DNA of 64,000 bases from JAAFIM01 sp964467315 (GTDB lineage: Bacteria; Bacteroidota; Bacteroidia; Chitinophagales; Saprospiraceae). Of the stretch, positions 8,517 through 16,547 are shown piece by piece. The notes below the pieces were generated by a model, which saw nothing but the letters and a program-made list of their open reading frames with translations, did not search any database and had not been told where the DNA came from. The stretch lies in the NCBI GenBank assembly GCA_964467315.1, contig CAYXSA010000006.1:1-64000 (forward strand), given 5' to 3'. How positions within the stretch are numbered: position 1 is the first letter of the stretch; each line of letters opens with the position of its first letter. A program made the position numbers and the translations under genes.

Positions 8517-9227
8517 ATGAAAAAAATTACCTTTTTATCTCTCTGCGCCCTTTTTCTACTCGCTGCTTGCGGCGAAAAAGCAGCCGCCCCCGCCGCCAAC
8601 AACGGCGCAGCAACTGCAGCAGACAAACCCGCAGAGCCCGCCAAACCCAACGCCGCCGATGCCCCCATTTTTAGCGCCGAAGAAAGCAGCCCCGACGAAC
8701 TAATGGCAGCTATGCAGGCAACAGAGTACACAAAAGGCTTTTCCCTCACAGGCAAAGGCGCAGTGATTCTACTTGATGGCGAATTGATGTCGACTTATCT
8801 CGGCGGTACTGCCGCTGCCAAAATTAGCCAGAAAATCGATATCATGCAAGATAAAGACAAGCCCGAAGAAGGCATGGTGCGCGAATACCTGATGGTAGCC
8901 GCCAGCGATTTCGACGGTAAGTATGGGCTACAAACCACCATCATCGATGGCAAACTCATCCAATGTACTTGCTACGAACCCAAAGGCGAACCCTTCCAAG
9001 GCGGAATGCCGATTTTTGCCCGTATGTCCGATGAAACCGTCAGCAATTCTTTCTTGTACGAGGTCGAAAAGAAAGTTTGGCGCGTACTCAAAAACAAGGA
9101 GCGCATACCCAGCATCGAAATGCAGCAAAAAATGTACGCCGACTGCCAAACACTCACCAAAGCAGCCTTAGACTTCAAACAAAACAAAAAAGACGACCCC
9201 CGCTGGAAAGGCGCTAAGGTCAAGTAA
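8517..9227 (+). CDS. Putative lipoprotein, unknown function
   Basis: 236 residues from the ATG at 8517; the 64 upstream in-frame codons are encoded by interspersed copy 4. Lipoprotein signal MKKITFLSLCALFLLAACGE with lipobox LAAC, then an Ala/Pro-rich linker (residues 20-45). The mature part has no recognised domain. A region around DGKYGLQTTIIDGKLIQCTC suggests a small beta-rich outer-membrane or periplasmic lipoprotein. Flanked on both sides by interspersed elements, so probably transcribed alone. Confidence 0.8.
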   Translation: MKKITFLSLCALFLLAACGEKAAAPAANNGAATAADKPAEPAKPNAADAPIFSAEESSPDELMAAMQATEYTKGFSLTGKGAVILLDGELMSTYLGGTAAAKISQKIDIMQDKDKPEEGMVREYLMVAASDFDGKYGLQTTIIDGKLIQCTCYEPKGEPFQGGMPIFARMSDETVSNSFLYEVEKKVWRVLKNKERIPSIEMQQKMYADCQTLTKAALDFKQNKKDDPRWKGAKVK

Positions 9228-9264
9228 AAACTTGCAATAGCCGCAGATTGCTTTGATGCTACTT

Positions 9265-9439
9265 GCGTGAGGGATAGTAGGGGCGAATCAACATTCGCCC
9301 TATAGGGCGATGATGATACGCCCCGCATAGCCCGACCCCGCGCCATGTAGGGGCAGCCCACCAACAAGTGCGTAAGCACGCCGTGGTGGCTGCCCCCGCC
9401 TGCGCCCCTTTGGCGCAGGCGATGGCGCGGGGGCACGCC
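9265..9439 (-). repeat. Three-stem interspersed element, copy 5
   Basis: Minus orientation. Both arms are long: one carries GGGCGAAT/ATTCGCCC, the other GGGGCAGCC/GGCTGCCCC plus a CCTGCGCC/GGCGCAGG hairpin. It ends in GGCACGCCCC followed by an A run and fills the gap before odhB. Confidence 0.9.
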
Positions 9440-9515
9440 CCAAAAAAAAATCTTAAAAATTAACAGTAGAAACTACATAAATACTTGAAAATCAACTACA
9501 TATAATATAAAAATT

Positions 9516-10760
9516 ATGAGCATCATAGAAATGAAAGTGCCGCAAATCGGCGAAGCGGTCAAGGAAGTAACGCTGAATACTTGGGTCGTCGCCGATGGTA
9601 CTTATGTGCAGCGCGATGAAAAAATTTGCGTCTTCGACTCCGATAAAGCCAGTATCGATGTGCCCGCCGAAGCCGCAGGCAAGCTGATTTGGGTTGCCCA
9701 AGAGGGCGATGATATTCCGATTGGCGGCTTATACGCCAAAATCGATACCTCCGCCGCCGCACCCGAAGGCGCAACTCAAGCCCCCGCAAAAACGGAGGCA
9801 AAAACGGAAGCAAAAACCGAAACCACGAGCGCCACGACTTACGCCACAGGGCACCCCTCGCCTTCAGCGCGTAAAATCATGGACGAAAACAACCTGCAAA
9901 AGGTAGAAGGCACAGGCAAAGACGGCAGAATCACCAAAGACGACGCACAGCGCGCCGCCGAAGCCGCCAAAAACCTGCCCGCCAAACAAGAAACCAAAGC
10001 CGTAGCACCCAGCGCTACTAAAGTAACCGTAGCCGCCAATATGGGCAGCTTTAGCCGCAGCGCAAGAGAGGAAAAACTGTCGCGTATGCGCCGCACTATC
10101 GCCCGCCGCTTGGTAAGTGCCAAAAATAATACGGCAATGCTGACGACCTTCAACGAGGTCGATATGACCAACATTTTGGAGCTGCGCAAGAAGTATCAGG
10201 ACGATTTTCTGGCGAAATATGGCATCAAATTGGGCTTTATGTCGATTTTCGCCAAAGCCTGCGCCAAAGTTTTGATGGAAATGCCCGAAGTCAATGCCCA
10301 ACTCTCGGAAGATGGTACGAGCATCATTTACCACGATTATGCCGATGTTTCCATCGCTATTTCTACCCCGACGGGTCTGGTCGTGCCGCCCGTGTCGAAT
10401 GTAGAATCCAAATCTCTGGCGCAAATCGAACACGACATAGCCGCCCTCGCCAAAAAGGCACGCGAAGGCGTTTTGACGCTTGCCGAAATGACGGGCGGCA
10501 CCTTCACGATAACCAATGGCGGCGTTTTCGGCTCTATGATGAGCACGCCCATCATCAACGAACCACAATCGGCGATACTCGGTATGCACGCCACCATAGA
10601 GCGCCCCGTCTCCATTGGCGGGCAGGTTGTCGTTCGCCCCATGATGTACCTCGCCCTCTCCTACGACCATCGCGTCATCGACGGCTCCTCTTCCGTTACT
10701 TTCCTCGTCAAAGTCAAAAAAATACTCGAAGACCCAATGCGCCTGTTTTTGGACTTGTAG
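9516..10760 (+). CDS. odhB: Dihydrolipoyllysine succinyltransferase, E2 of 2-oxoglutarate dehydrogenase
   Basis: 414 residues. Domain order: lipoyl domain (residues 1-78, lipoyl-lysine in ESDK-like FDSDKASIDVP), an Ala/Lys/Thr-rich linker, a peripheral-subunit-binding domain (SPSARKIMDENNLQKVEGTG), a second linker, and the catalytic acyltransferase domain ending in SYDHRVIDGSSS, with the catalytic His and Asp. It transfers succinyl from lipoamide to CoA in the TCA cycle. The IGEAVKEVTL start resembles odhB more than the pyruvate E2. The E1 gene is not in the window. Confidence 0.93.
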   Translation: MSIIEMKVPQIGEAVKEVTLNTWVVADGTYVQRDEKICVFDSDKASIDVPAEAAGKLIWVAQEGDDIPIGGLYAKIDTSAAAPEGATQAPAKTEAKTEAKTETTSATTYATGHPSPSARKIMDENNLQKVEGTGKDGRITKDDAQRAAEAAKNLPAKQETKAVAPSATKVTVAANMGSFSRSAREEKLSRMRRTIARRLVSAKNNTAMLTTFNEVDMTNILELRKKYQDDFLAKYGIKLGFMSIFAKACAKVLMEMPEVNAQLSEDGTSIIYHDYADVSIAISTPTGLVVPPVSNVESKSLAQIEHDIAALAKKAREGVLTLAEMTGGTFTITNGGVFGSMMSTPIINEPQSAILGMHATIERPVSIGGQVVVRPMMYLALSYDHRVIDGSSSVTFLVKVKKILEDPMRLFLDL

Positions 10761-10783
10761 GGTCTATCGAGAGCCTGTTTTTG

Positions 10784-10909
10784 GGCGTGCCGCCGCTCCC
10801 CGCGCTGCGTTTCGCAGCGCTTAAAGGTCGCGCCGTCGGGCTATTCGCTACATCAGCCGTAGAGCGCTTTAAAGCGCTCTACGGCTGATTTTGCTTCTAT
10901 CCCTCACGC
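10784..10909 (+). repeat. Three-stem interspersed element, copy 6
   Basis: Plus orientation, 24 nt past the odhB stop. Arm 1 contains GCGCTGCG/CGCAGCGC; arm 2 is a long palindrome ATCAGCCGTAGAGCGC/GCGCTCTACGGCTGAT. Confidence 0.9.
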
Positions 10910-10931
10910 AATTTTTTTTAAAGCAGCCGTA

Positions 10932-10966
10932 GAAAAAAAGCCCGACGATATGGACATCGTCGGGCT
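10932..10966 (-). terminator. Strong minus-strand intrinsic terminator
   Basis: An 11-bp perfect stem (AGCCCGACGAT/ATCGTCGGGCT) with a 6-nt loop, followed on the minus strand by seven T. No minus-strand protein gene precedes it, so it may end the candidate small RNA at 10932-11064. Confidence 0.7.
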
Positions 10967-11064
10967 ACACAAGCCTAAAAAAAAAAGAAAACTGCATGTT
11001 GTCGTATCCATTTCAGCGTATTGGGGTACGCTGTAAGGTGTTTTAGGTATAGTTGCGTATCTTA
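10932..11064 (-). ncRNA. Candidate small RNA, minus strand
   Basis: Bounded by a minus-strand TATATTTG promoter element (11070-11077, with TTTG 17 nt upstream at 11095-11098, slightly short spacing) and the strong terminator at 10932-10966. Predicted transcript about 130 nt, containing a 7-bp hairpin CAGCGTA/TACGCTG (11017-11036). No open reading frame fits. Inferred from flanking signals only; no family recognised. Confidence 0.3.
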
Positions 11065-11242
11065 TTGCACAAATATAAGATAGAAAGCCCTCGACAAAAA
11101 AAAACAGGGGGGGACAAAAAGGGGACAGAGCTTTTTTTTTCGAGCTTTTTGCCCAAAAAAGCCCAGAAATACCCCAAAACGAGCTGTTTTTGCCCTTTTT
11201 TTAAGGGTTTTTCATCTTTTTTGTAAAATACTTGCAAAAACA

Positions 11243-11274
11243 TTTGGCAGATGCAAAAACTCCCCTTACCTTTG
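11243..11274 (+). promoter_or_regulatory. Promoter of the split tRNA(fMet) gene
   Basis: TTTG (11243-11246), 20-nt spacer, TACCTTTG (11267-11274): a near-perfect Bacteroidota promoter. The tRNA 5' end (11278) lies 4 nt downstream, so transcription would begin almost at the mature tRNA end. Confidence 0.75.
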
Positions 11275-11309
11275 TAGTGCAGAGTGGAGCAGTGGTAGCT
11301 CGGCGGGCT

Positions 11310-11993
11310 CAAGAAATTGCACTTAGCTTATGTTGCCAAACGACACAAAACTAGTGGGGGATATTGCTGAACAAGCTGTTATTCTTCAAGCCTTAAAAAA
11401 AGGCTGGGAAGTATTACTTCCTCTGGGTGATAGGCTGCCGTATGATATAGTTCTTTGTATTCGTGGTGTTTTCATAAAAATCCAAGTAAAAGCAGCTTGG
11501 TTTGAAGAGCGAACTAAAAATTACATTTTAGACACTCGAAGAACCAAAACTAATCGGAAAGAAATGAAAAGAGATAAATACTCTTCAGTTGATTTTGATT
11601 TTGCTATTGCGTACTTGAAAGAGTTAGATGTTTTTTATGTAATACCTGTTGAAGAATTTATTTCTTATGGAAGCCAAATCACATTTGTCGAAGGCAGCAA
11701 GCGTCAACGAAAACCTCAATCTGCTGAATATCGTGACGCTTGGGAGCTAATTGAAAAAAGGGCTGCTTTGGAAGAAATTCCATCGTGATAACTTGTCAAA
11801 TTCGGGGAAGTCTTTAGCAGTGATAATCCCGAGCCAAGCCTATCTAATTACGGAGTAATTAGGCAGGAAGGTGTAGAGACTTGATGGCAAGCACCTTAGC
11901 ATTAACCAATTAAGGTTAGATGAAGGTGAAGGTAAAGTCCAGACCACAAATTCTGCATAGGAACGCAGAAGCAATGAAAATTGTAGTGGTAAG
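11310..11993 (+). other. Group I intron (IC3-like) in the tRNA(fMet) anticodon loop
   Basis: 684 nt. The junction is placed after U33 so the 5' exon ends in U and the intron ends in G, as group I rules require; two shared bases (CA) leave the boundary ambiguous by 2 nt. The core lies downstream of the intron ORF. P4 is TCGGG (11802-11806) with CCCGA (11828-11832). The Q-like strand AATCCCGAGCCAAGCC is close to that of cyanobacterial tRNA introns. P7 is GACT (11878-11881) with AGTC (11936-11939). P8 is TAACC (11903-11907) with GGTTA (11914-11918). P9 is CCAC (11944-11947) with GTGG (11986-11989), plus TTCTGC/GCAGAA at 11951-11970. A canonical U-G P1 pair was not found by eye; GGGCU/AGCUU (IGS near 11325) gives U-A. 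Confidence 0.9.
11330..11788 (+). CDS. Intron-encoded PD-(D/E)XK homing endonuclease (I-Ssp6803I-like)
   Basis: 152 residues, starting 20 nt inside the intron and stopping 13 nt before the P4 strand, so it occupies the P1-P2 periphery. Pattern of a PD-(D/E)XK nuclease: Glu14 in GDIAEQAV, Asp39 in PYDIVL, and Gln52-Val-Lys54 in KIQVKAAW. The use of Gln in place of the second acidic residue and the size of about 150 residues are, from memory, features of the cyanobacterial tRNA(fMet) intron enzyme I-Ssp6803I (PDDEXK_5 family). Expected role: cut intron-free tRNA(fMet) genes so the intron is copied in. AT-richer than the neighbouring genes. The reading frame is intact. Confidence 0.85.
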   Translation: MLPNDTKLVGDIAEQAVILQALKKGWEVLLPLGDRLPYDIVLCIRGVFIKIQVKAAWFEERTKNYILDTRRTKTNRKEMKRDKYSSVDFDFAIAYLKELDVFYVIPVEEFISYGSQITFVEGSKRQRKPQSAEYRDAWELIEKRAALEEIPS

Positions 11994-12039
11994 CATAACC
12001 CGTAGGTCGCAGGTTCGAGTCCTGTCTCTGCATCAGAGT

Positions 12040-12079
12040 AAAAGCCGCATAACTTGCAAAAGTTGTGCGGCTTTTTTGT
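12040..12079 (+). terminator. Terminator of the split tRNA gene
   Basis: Stem AAAAGCCGCA/TGCGGCTTTT, extended by AACTT/AAGTT, then a T run; it begins 8 nt past the tRNA 3' end. Confidence 0.85.
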
Positions 12080-12094
12080 TTTATATCGAATGCT

Positions 12095-12132
12095 GCCTCG
12101 TAGCCTGATTTTTGGGCTACGAGGCTTTTTTA
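12095..12132 (+). terminator. Second terminator hairpin after the tRNA gene
   Basis: An 11-bp perfect stem GCCTCGTAGCC/GGCTACGAGGC with T run (12126-12131), 15 nt after the first terminator. Confidence 0.75.
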
Positions 12133-12460
12133 TTTGATTTCTGCCAAAAATAAATACGCCTTTTGTTTTTAAAAAAAGGTGTTCATGAGAAAAAAAGAGG
12201 CTTTCGTGTAGTTTCTTAGCCTGTTTGTGTAGTTTGTACTTTTTCCCTTTTTGGCTATTGTATCTTTGTCATATACAAAAACCGATGTGGTGCTTTTATA
12301 TGATTTTACTAATCCCCTTCTTTTTGCAATGTTGCACTGTGATACATTTTTGAGGAATCACTGCTTTACGTTTTTAATCCTTGCTTGTTTCGAAAATCCT
12401 ATATAAACCTTAGTGGTTTCGACCATTTTTGATTGTTTCACCAACTAACACCTGTATTTA
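12133..12460 (+). other. Intergenic region, AT-rich, one promoter-like motif
   Basis: No gene seen in about 330 nt. TATCTTTG at 12261-12268 is a good Bacteroidota -7 element, but the nearest upstream TTTG (12233-12236) is 24 nt away, longer than usual. If used, the 12461 gene would have a leader of about 190 nt. Confidence 0.35.
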
Positions 12461-13276
12461 ATGAAAAGCGTCTTTTTTTTGGGCTTTTGTGTCCTTTGTT
12501 TATTTGCTTGCGGCGAAAACAGCGATTTAGCCAGAGTAACGAGCAGTATAGCCAAGCAACTATGTTTGCTGCGTACCACCAAAAATGATACACTTCGTTC
12601 AGGGCATATTATTCGCACCATCAATGCGGATACTAAAGTTTTTATATCTACGCCCCTGAAAGGAAAGCGAGAAGACGAAGCGACTGAAAAGGAGCGCGAA
12701 GAGATGCTTATGTTGGCTTACGAACTGATGGGCACAGCCGAGCGCGAAGCCAAAGAATGCGGTTGCACGCAGGAATACGTGCGCAATTTTTTCAGCACCG
12801 AAGGTTTGATGGGTATTAAGTTTAGGGAAGTTTTGAAGCAGCTGGATACCTTGGAGCCGATGGTTTTTGTCAGCAATGCGCGCTACGGCTACAAGGGCGA
12901 AACTTTTATACGCCAAAAAGCCGACACGACTATCTATTGGAACTTGCTGCGCGACGACGATGAAAATGTAGTTTATCTAAAAAAAACGACTTTTGCGCAT
13001 GATAGGGTTAGCTTTTGCGCGCCGCAAAAGGACAGCATCGACCAGCCGCATATATCGAAAACGCCTTCTTCTTACGATGGCGAGCACTATCAATTCAAAA
13101 TTTGCCCTTTAGATAAAAGTACCATTTGTGAGGAAACCTTTAATGCTCGCCTTACGCTGCGGGTGGTCTGCGATAGTGAAATAACGCTTAGTTTTAATAC
13201 CTTCGAGAAAGCAGAAAAGGCGCTACTTCGCATCAAAGAAAAGCAGGGCAAACTTGCCGATGTGCAGCACCGATAA
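12461..13276 (+). CDS. Putative lipoprotein, unknown function
   Basis: 271 residues. Lipoprotein signal MKSVFFLGFCVLCLFACGEN with lipobox LFAC. The mature region is rich in charged residues (KGKREDEATEKEREEM around residue 68), with no recognised domain. The C-terminal 60 residues have a beta-rich segment followed by a Lys-rich helix (FEKAEKALLRIKEKQGKL). Transcribed alone; the downstream gap has interspersed copy 7 and then the convergent Ppx/GppA gene. Confidence 0.75.
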   Translation: MKSVFFLGFCVLCLFACGENSDLARVTSSIAKQLCLLRTTKNDTLRSGHIIRTINADTKVFISTPLKGKREDEATEKEREEMLMLAYELMGTAEREAKECGCTQEYVRNFFSTEGLMGIKFREVLKQLDTLEPMVFVSNARYGYKGETFIRQKADTTIYWNLLRDDDENVVYLKKTTFAHDRVSFCAPQKDSIDQPHISKTPSSYDGEHYQFKICPLDKSTICEETFNARLTLRVVCDSEITLSFNTFEKAEKALLRIKEKQGKLADVQHR

Positions 13277-13305
13277 ATATATCCTTGTGCCGCTTTATTT
13301 TTCCT

Positions 13306-13464
13306 GCGTGAGGAACACGAAGTGAACGCGACTGCGAAGCAGCCGCGAAGCGCACCGCATAGTAGTGTAGGGGCAGACCAATGTGTCTGCCCTGAAACAG
13401 ATAGCCCGACCGCCCGACCTTTATAGCAAGTGCGTAAGCACGCCGCGAGGAGGGCGGGCACGCC
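13306..13464 (-). repeat. Three-stem interspersed element, copy 7
   Basis: Minus orientation, between convergent genes. Like copy 2 it has GAACACGAAGTGAACGCG next to the GCGTGAGG end. One arm contains GGGCAGACC/TGTCTGCCC. Confidence 0.85.
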
Positions 13465-13473
13465 AAAAAAAAA

Positions 13474-14415
13474 TTATTTTTCCGTATGCAGTATCTCCCA
13501 AGCAGCACCCTCGCGCAGTGCATAATCGGAGATGGCGAGCACGGGCAGGTTTAGGCGCTCGATGACAAGCCGAATAAGTACGACTACGCCGACAATTAAT
13601 TTTGCGCGCGTGTGGGGTAAGTCGTGCATTTTTAGGCGCTCGTCGTAGGAGCTGTGTATGAGCCGCGCATAGACCTCGTTGAGAAAAAATGCCGATGGTA
13701 TCGGCTCGTAGGGCTTTGCATGTCGGCGGCGCGTAGGGTTGTGCATGGCGGCGATAACGTCGAAAGTGCCCGAAGCGCCAACTAAAACCGCCGCAGGGAA
13801 ACGCAGAGAAGCCTCCCAAAGGGGCGCAAGCAGCTCGCTTAGGCGTTGGTGCATATCCTCAATGGTGCTGGCTTCTATCGGGTCGCTGGGGCGGAACATA
13901 TCGTATAAAACAGCTGCGCCGATATTGAAACTTTGCGCCCAAAATATCTCTTGTTTGTTGCACAAGATAAATTCTACGCTCCCTCCGCCAATGTCCATAA
14001 TGAGCATGGTGCTTCCCGTATCGGGGGCGGCGAGGCGCACACCTCTATAAATTAGCTCCGCTTCGCGCATCCCGTCGATAAGCTCGATTTCTATGCCCGT
14101 CGATTCGTGGATTTCTTGCATGAGTTGTGCCCCATTGCTTGCCATGCGCAGGGCAGCAGTGCCGAAGGCGCGCAGGCGGTGTATATCGTGTTTGAGCAGG
14201 GTTTGCGCAAAATTGTAATGCGCCGAAAGCGCGCGCTGATAGGGCGCAGCGCCGATAAAATCGCGCCCATCTTCGAGCAGTTCGACGAAATAGCGCTCCT
14301 TGTATACGCGCTGAAAAGTCCGCCCGTCGCTGGTTTCGTAGATATTCAAAGCAAAAGTATTGGTGCCACAGTCGATGACGGCGATTTTTCGGCGAGCAGG
14401 GGAGGGGTTGGACAT
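13474..14415 (-). CDS. Exopolyphosphatase / guanosine pentaphosphate phosphohydrolase family (Ppx/GppA)
   Basis: 313 residues from the ATG at 14415 (MSNPSPARRKIAVIDCGTN). ASKHA-fold phosphatase. Phosphate-1 motif AVIDCGTNTFAL at the N-terminus, FGTAALRMASN, the catalytic Glu region ELIDGMREAELIYRG, phosphate-2 motif IMDIGGGSVEF, and VGASGTFD. It degrades polyphosphate or converts pppGpp to ppGpp. About 300 residues matches the short single-module bacteroidete form. The SDR gene is divergent with 89 nt between starts, so the two may share a control region. Confidence 0.92.
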   Translation of the reverse strand: MSNPSPARRKIAVIDCGTNTFALNIYETSDGRTFQRVYKERYFVELLEDGRDFIGAAPYQRALSAHYNFAQTLLKHDIHRLRAFGTAALRMASNGAQLMQEIHESTGIEIELIDGMREAELIYRGVRLAAPDTGSTMLIMDIGGGSVEFILCNKQEIFWAQSFNIGAAVLYDMFRPSDPIEASTIEDMHQRLSELLAPLWEASLRFPAAVLVGASGTFDVIAAMHNPTRRRHAKPYEPIPSAFFLNEVYARLIHSSYDERLKMHDLPHTRAKLIVGVVVLIRLVIERLNLPVLAISDYALREGAAWEILHTEK

Positions 14416-14504
14416 AAGTTTTGCGTAGATTTTGCACAAAAAAACTAAAAAAAGCCGATATTTGTGCTACGCTGTGGATTCTACGCGCAATTCTCTTCAA
14501 TTTT

Positions 14505-15329
14505 ATGGCTCGTACCGCTCTTATTACTGGCTGCAACGCGGGCATTGGCTTCGCTACGGCGCAGGCGCTTGTCGCTGCTGGTTATTCGCTCATTTTGTGG
14601 GCGCGCACGCTCGAAAAAGCCGAGCAAGCGCGCGAAAAATTGCTCAACGACGCACCCAATGCGCGCATAGATGTTGTCGCTGCCGAGTTGGGCGACTTGG
14701 TTGCGGTAGCAAAGACCGCCGCCGAGATAGCCGAAAGTTATCCGCAGCTCGATGTGCTTGTCAATAACGCGGGCTTTTATCCGAGCGCCGTCAAATTTAA
14801 TGCGCAAGGGGTGGAAGAAACCCTGTGGGCGAGTCATCTGGGGCACTTTGTGCTGACGCGTGCGCTGCTGCCCCTGCTCGAAAGGGGCGATGATGCGCGC
14901 ATCGTCAACGTTTCTTCGACGGCGCATGTTTTCGGCTCGGCGGATAGATTTTTTACCCAAAAGCCTCGAAATACCTTCAATGCCTACGCCGATGCCAAGC
15001 TGGCAAACGTGATTTTTACGCTAGGTTTGCGCAAATTTTTTCCGAAACTGCGCGCTTACGCCCTGCATCCTGGGGTGATAGACACCAATCTACCAACTAA
15101 ATCGGTGGGCTGGTTTCGCTTCCTTTTCAAGCTGGCGCGCCCCTTTCTCTCTACGCCCGAAAAAGGCGCGGCAACCAGCGTTTACCTCTCCACCACGCCC
15201 AATGCGCAGATAAATGCAGAGGCTTTTTATTTCGAAAAGTCCCGCGCTTCCAAATCCAAACACGCCGATTTGCGCGCGGAGGTGGTCGATTGGTTCTGGG
15301 CAAAGAGCGAAGAGTTGGCGAGCAAGTAG
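14505..15329 (+). CDS. Short-chain dehydrogenase/reductase
   Basis: 274 residues from the ATG at 14505. Rossmann motif TGCNAGIG (TGxxxGIG) binds NAD(P); NNAG and the catalytic Ser region NVSSTAHVFG follow; the active-site YxxxK is YADAKLANV. Overall similar to retinol-dehydrogenase/WW-oxidoreductase-like SDRs, which act on lipophilic alcohols and aldehydes, but the substrate cannot be assigned. Divergent from the Ppx/GppA gene; downstream is a 20-bp palindrome and then the convergent methyltransferase of the Septu-like operon. Confidence 0.92.
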   Translation: MARTALITGCNAGIGFATAQALVAAGYSLILWARTLEKAEQAREKLLNDAPNARIDVVAAELGDLVAVAKTAAEIAESYPQLDVLVNNAGFYPSAVKFNAQGVEETLWASHLGHFVLTRALLPLLERGDDARIVNVSSTAHVFGSADRFFTQKPRNTFNAYADAKLANVIFTLGLRKFFPKLRAYALHPGVIDTNLPTKSVGWFRFLFKLARPFLSTPEKGAATSVYLSTTPNAQINAEAFYFEKSRASKSKHADLRAEVVDWFWAKSEELASK

Positions 15330-15353
15330 GAACGTAAAAGGTGGTGCATGTAA

Positions 15354-15373
15354 AGCCGTTGCATGCAACGGCT
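15354..15373. repeat. 20-bp perfect palindrome AGCCGTTGCATGCAACGGCT
   Basis: Identical to the copy at 6697-6716. It lies in the 54-nt gap between the SDR and the convergent methyltransferase gene and could act as a bidirectional hairpin, but no T run follows. Confidence 0.85.
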
Positions 15374-15383
15374 CTACATACCC

Positions 15384-16547
15384 TCAAATATGGGCAAAAT
15401 CCGCTTCGAGTGGGCAGTTTTCTAAGCTGCGTTGCGAAAATAGATAGCGCCCATCGCAAAGAAAACCCAAGCCCTGCCAATCCATCTTATTGAGCTTTTC
15501 GCAATATTGGGCGAGCTGAGCGGGCGACATCTCGACTTTGGGAAAAAGCGCCAAAATGGAGCCATCGTAATAGTTGGAAGGGTGCAAAAAGAAAGGGTTT
15601 TTCTGCCGCGTCTTGCCGTTGACGTAGATGCGTGCGCCCTCGCTGATATGATGCATTCGCCCCCATTGCCACCAATTCGATTCTGAAAAGGGGCGGATTT
15701 TTCTCGCCAAAAGGGCAGTTTTATATGGTAGTAGAGTAGGGTGAGGCGTATTAAAAATCATACGGCGGGTCTGTCCTGTGCTTTGGGTTCGGGAGCAAAC
15801 GAAATCGGCATTGCCGTCCTTTTCGTTGCTAAAAATTTTGTCTGCACCGCTTACCGCGCCCACGCAGACGCGAAAAATATCGCCTAAGCGGACGCTGCTG
15901 CTTTTTTCTTGCTTCAAAAATAGGAGTTGCCCGCGCTCGCAAATAAATTTTCTTCCGTCGCTCATTTGTCGGGACGTATCGCCCTTTTGAAAGCGAAAAA
16001 TTAGACAATTTGGGCTATGATTATCGAAAATGCGGGCATCGCCCAAGTCGATAGCATCGGTTATCGTGCCTTGCGTGTATAGCCACTCGTTGAGCTTGCG
16101 CGCCGAAGTCGCTTTCAGAAAATCGCGGGGGGTGATAAAAATTAGCTCGCCGCCTTCGCGCAACTGTCGCACACATTTTTCTATAAAGAAAAGATATAGG
16201 TTGCTGCGCTCGTCGAAAAGCTCCGTATTTAGTTTGGCTTTCGTGGTGGGGAGTATATCGCGGTAACGCACATAGGGCGGGTTGCCGATGATACAATCGA
16301 ACAGCTCAGAGTCGGGATAGTCGAAAAAGTCCATTTGCATCACGCCCTCGCCTGCCCAACGCTTGTCGAGTTCTATGGCGATGGTTTCGGTATTTTCTGC
16401 CCGCAATGCTTCCACAAATGCCCCTTCCCCAGATGAAGGCTCCAGCGTGCGCGCCTGTCGATTGCGGCGCAGGCTGAGCATCTGCCGCACGGTATTGGCA
16501 GGCGTGAAGACCTGACCGAATTGGGCGACGTTGTGGGGGATTTTCAT
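15384..16547 (-). CDS. N6-adenine DNA methyltransferase (TaqI/Eco57I-like)
   Basis: 387 residues. GQVFTPANTVRQML at the N-terminus is typical of N6-adenine restriction methylases. The SAM-binding motif I is LEPSSGEGAF (residues 35-44) and catalytic motif IV is NPPYVRY (89-95). The C-terminal half would hold target recognition. Its ATG overlaps the stop of the HNH gene by 4 nt (ATGA), so it is the third gene of the ptuA-ptuB operon. Methylation may mark self DNA for the nuclease; that is an inference from coupling. A stand-alone methyltransferase that drifted next to Septu is the alternative. Confidence 0.9.
   Translation of the reverse strand: MKIPHNVAQFGQVFTPANTVRQMLSLRRNRQARTLEPSSGEGAFVEALRAENTETIAIELDKRWAGEGVMQMDFFDYPDSELFDCIIGNPPYVRYRDILPTTKAKLNTELFDERSNLYLFFIEKCVRQLREGGELIFITPRDFLKATSARKLNEWLYTQGTITDAIDLGDARIFDNHSPNCLIFRFQKGDTSRQMSDGRKFICERGQLLFLKQEKSSSVRLGDIFRVCVGAVSGADKIFSNEKDGNADFVCSRTQSTGQTRRMIFNTPHPTLLPYKTALLARKIRPFSESNWWQWGRMHHISEGARIYVNGKTRQKNPFFLHPSNYYDGSILALFPKVEMSPAQLAQYCEKLNKMDWQGLGFLCDGRYLFSQRSLENCPLEADFAHI

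Larger units (their letters stand above)
11278..12032 (+). tRNA. Initiator tRNA-fMet (CAU), split by a group I intron
   Basis: Exon 1 is 11278-11309 and exon 2 is 11994-12032. The joined exons fold as a complete cloverleaf: acceptor TGCAGAG/CTCTGCA, D stem GAGC/GCTC, anticodon stem GCGGG/CCCGT with the three consecutive G-C pairs typical of initiators, loop CTCATAA with anticodon CAT, and T arm GCAGG-TTCGAGT-CCTGT. CCA is not encoded. Position 1 pairs with 72 as U-A and the discriminator would be U, both slightly unusual. Without splicing no functional initiator tRNA can come from this copy. Whether another intron-free copy exists cannot be seen here. Confidence 0.93.

Noticed and set aside
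11043..11312. 89-codon minus-strand frame over the tRNA 5' exon
   Set aside because: It overlaps the tRNA promoter and exon and encodes low-complexity Lys/Phe sequence.
11920..12108. 62-codon plus-strand frame across intron core and tRNA exon 2
   Set aside because: It is made of intron structure, tRNA and terminator sequence.
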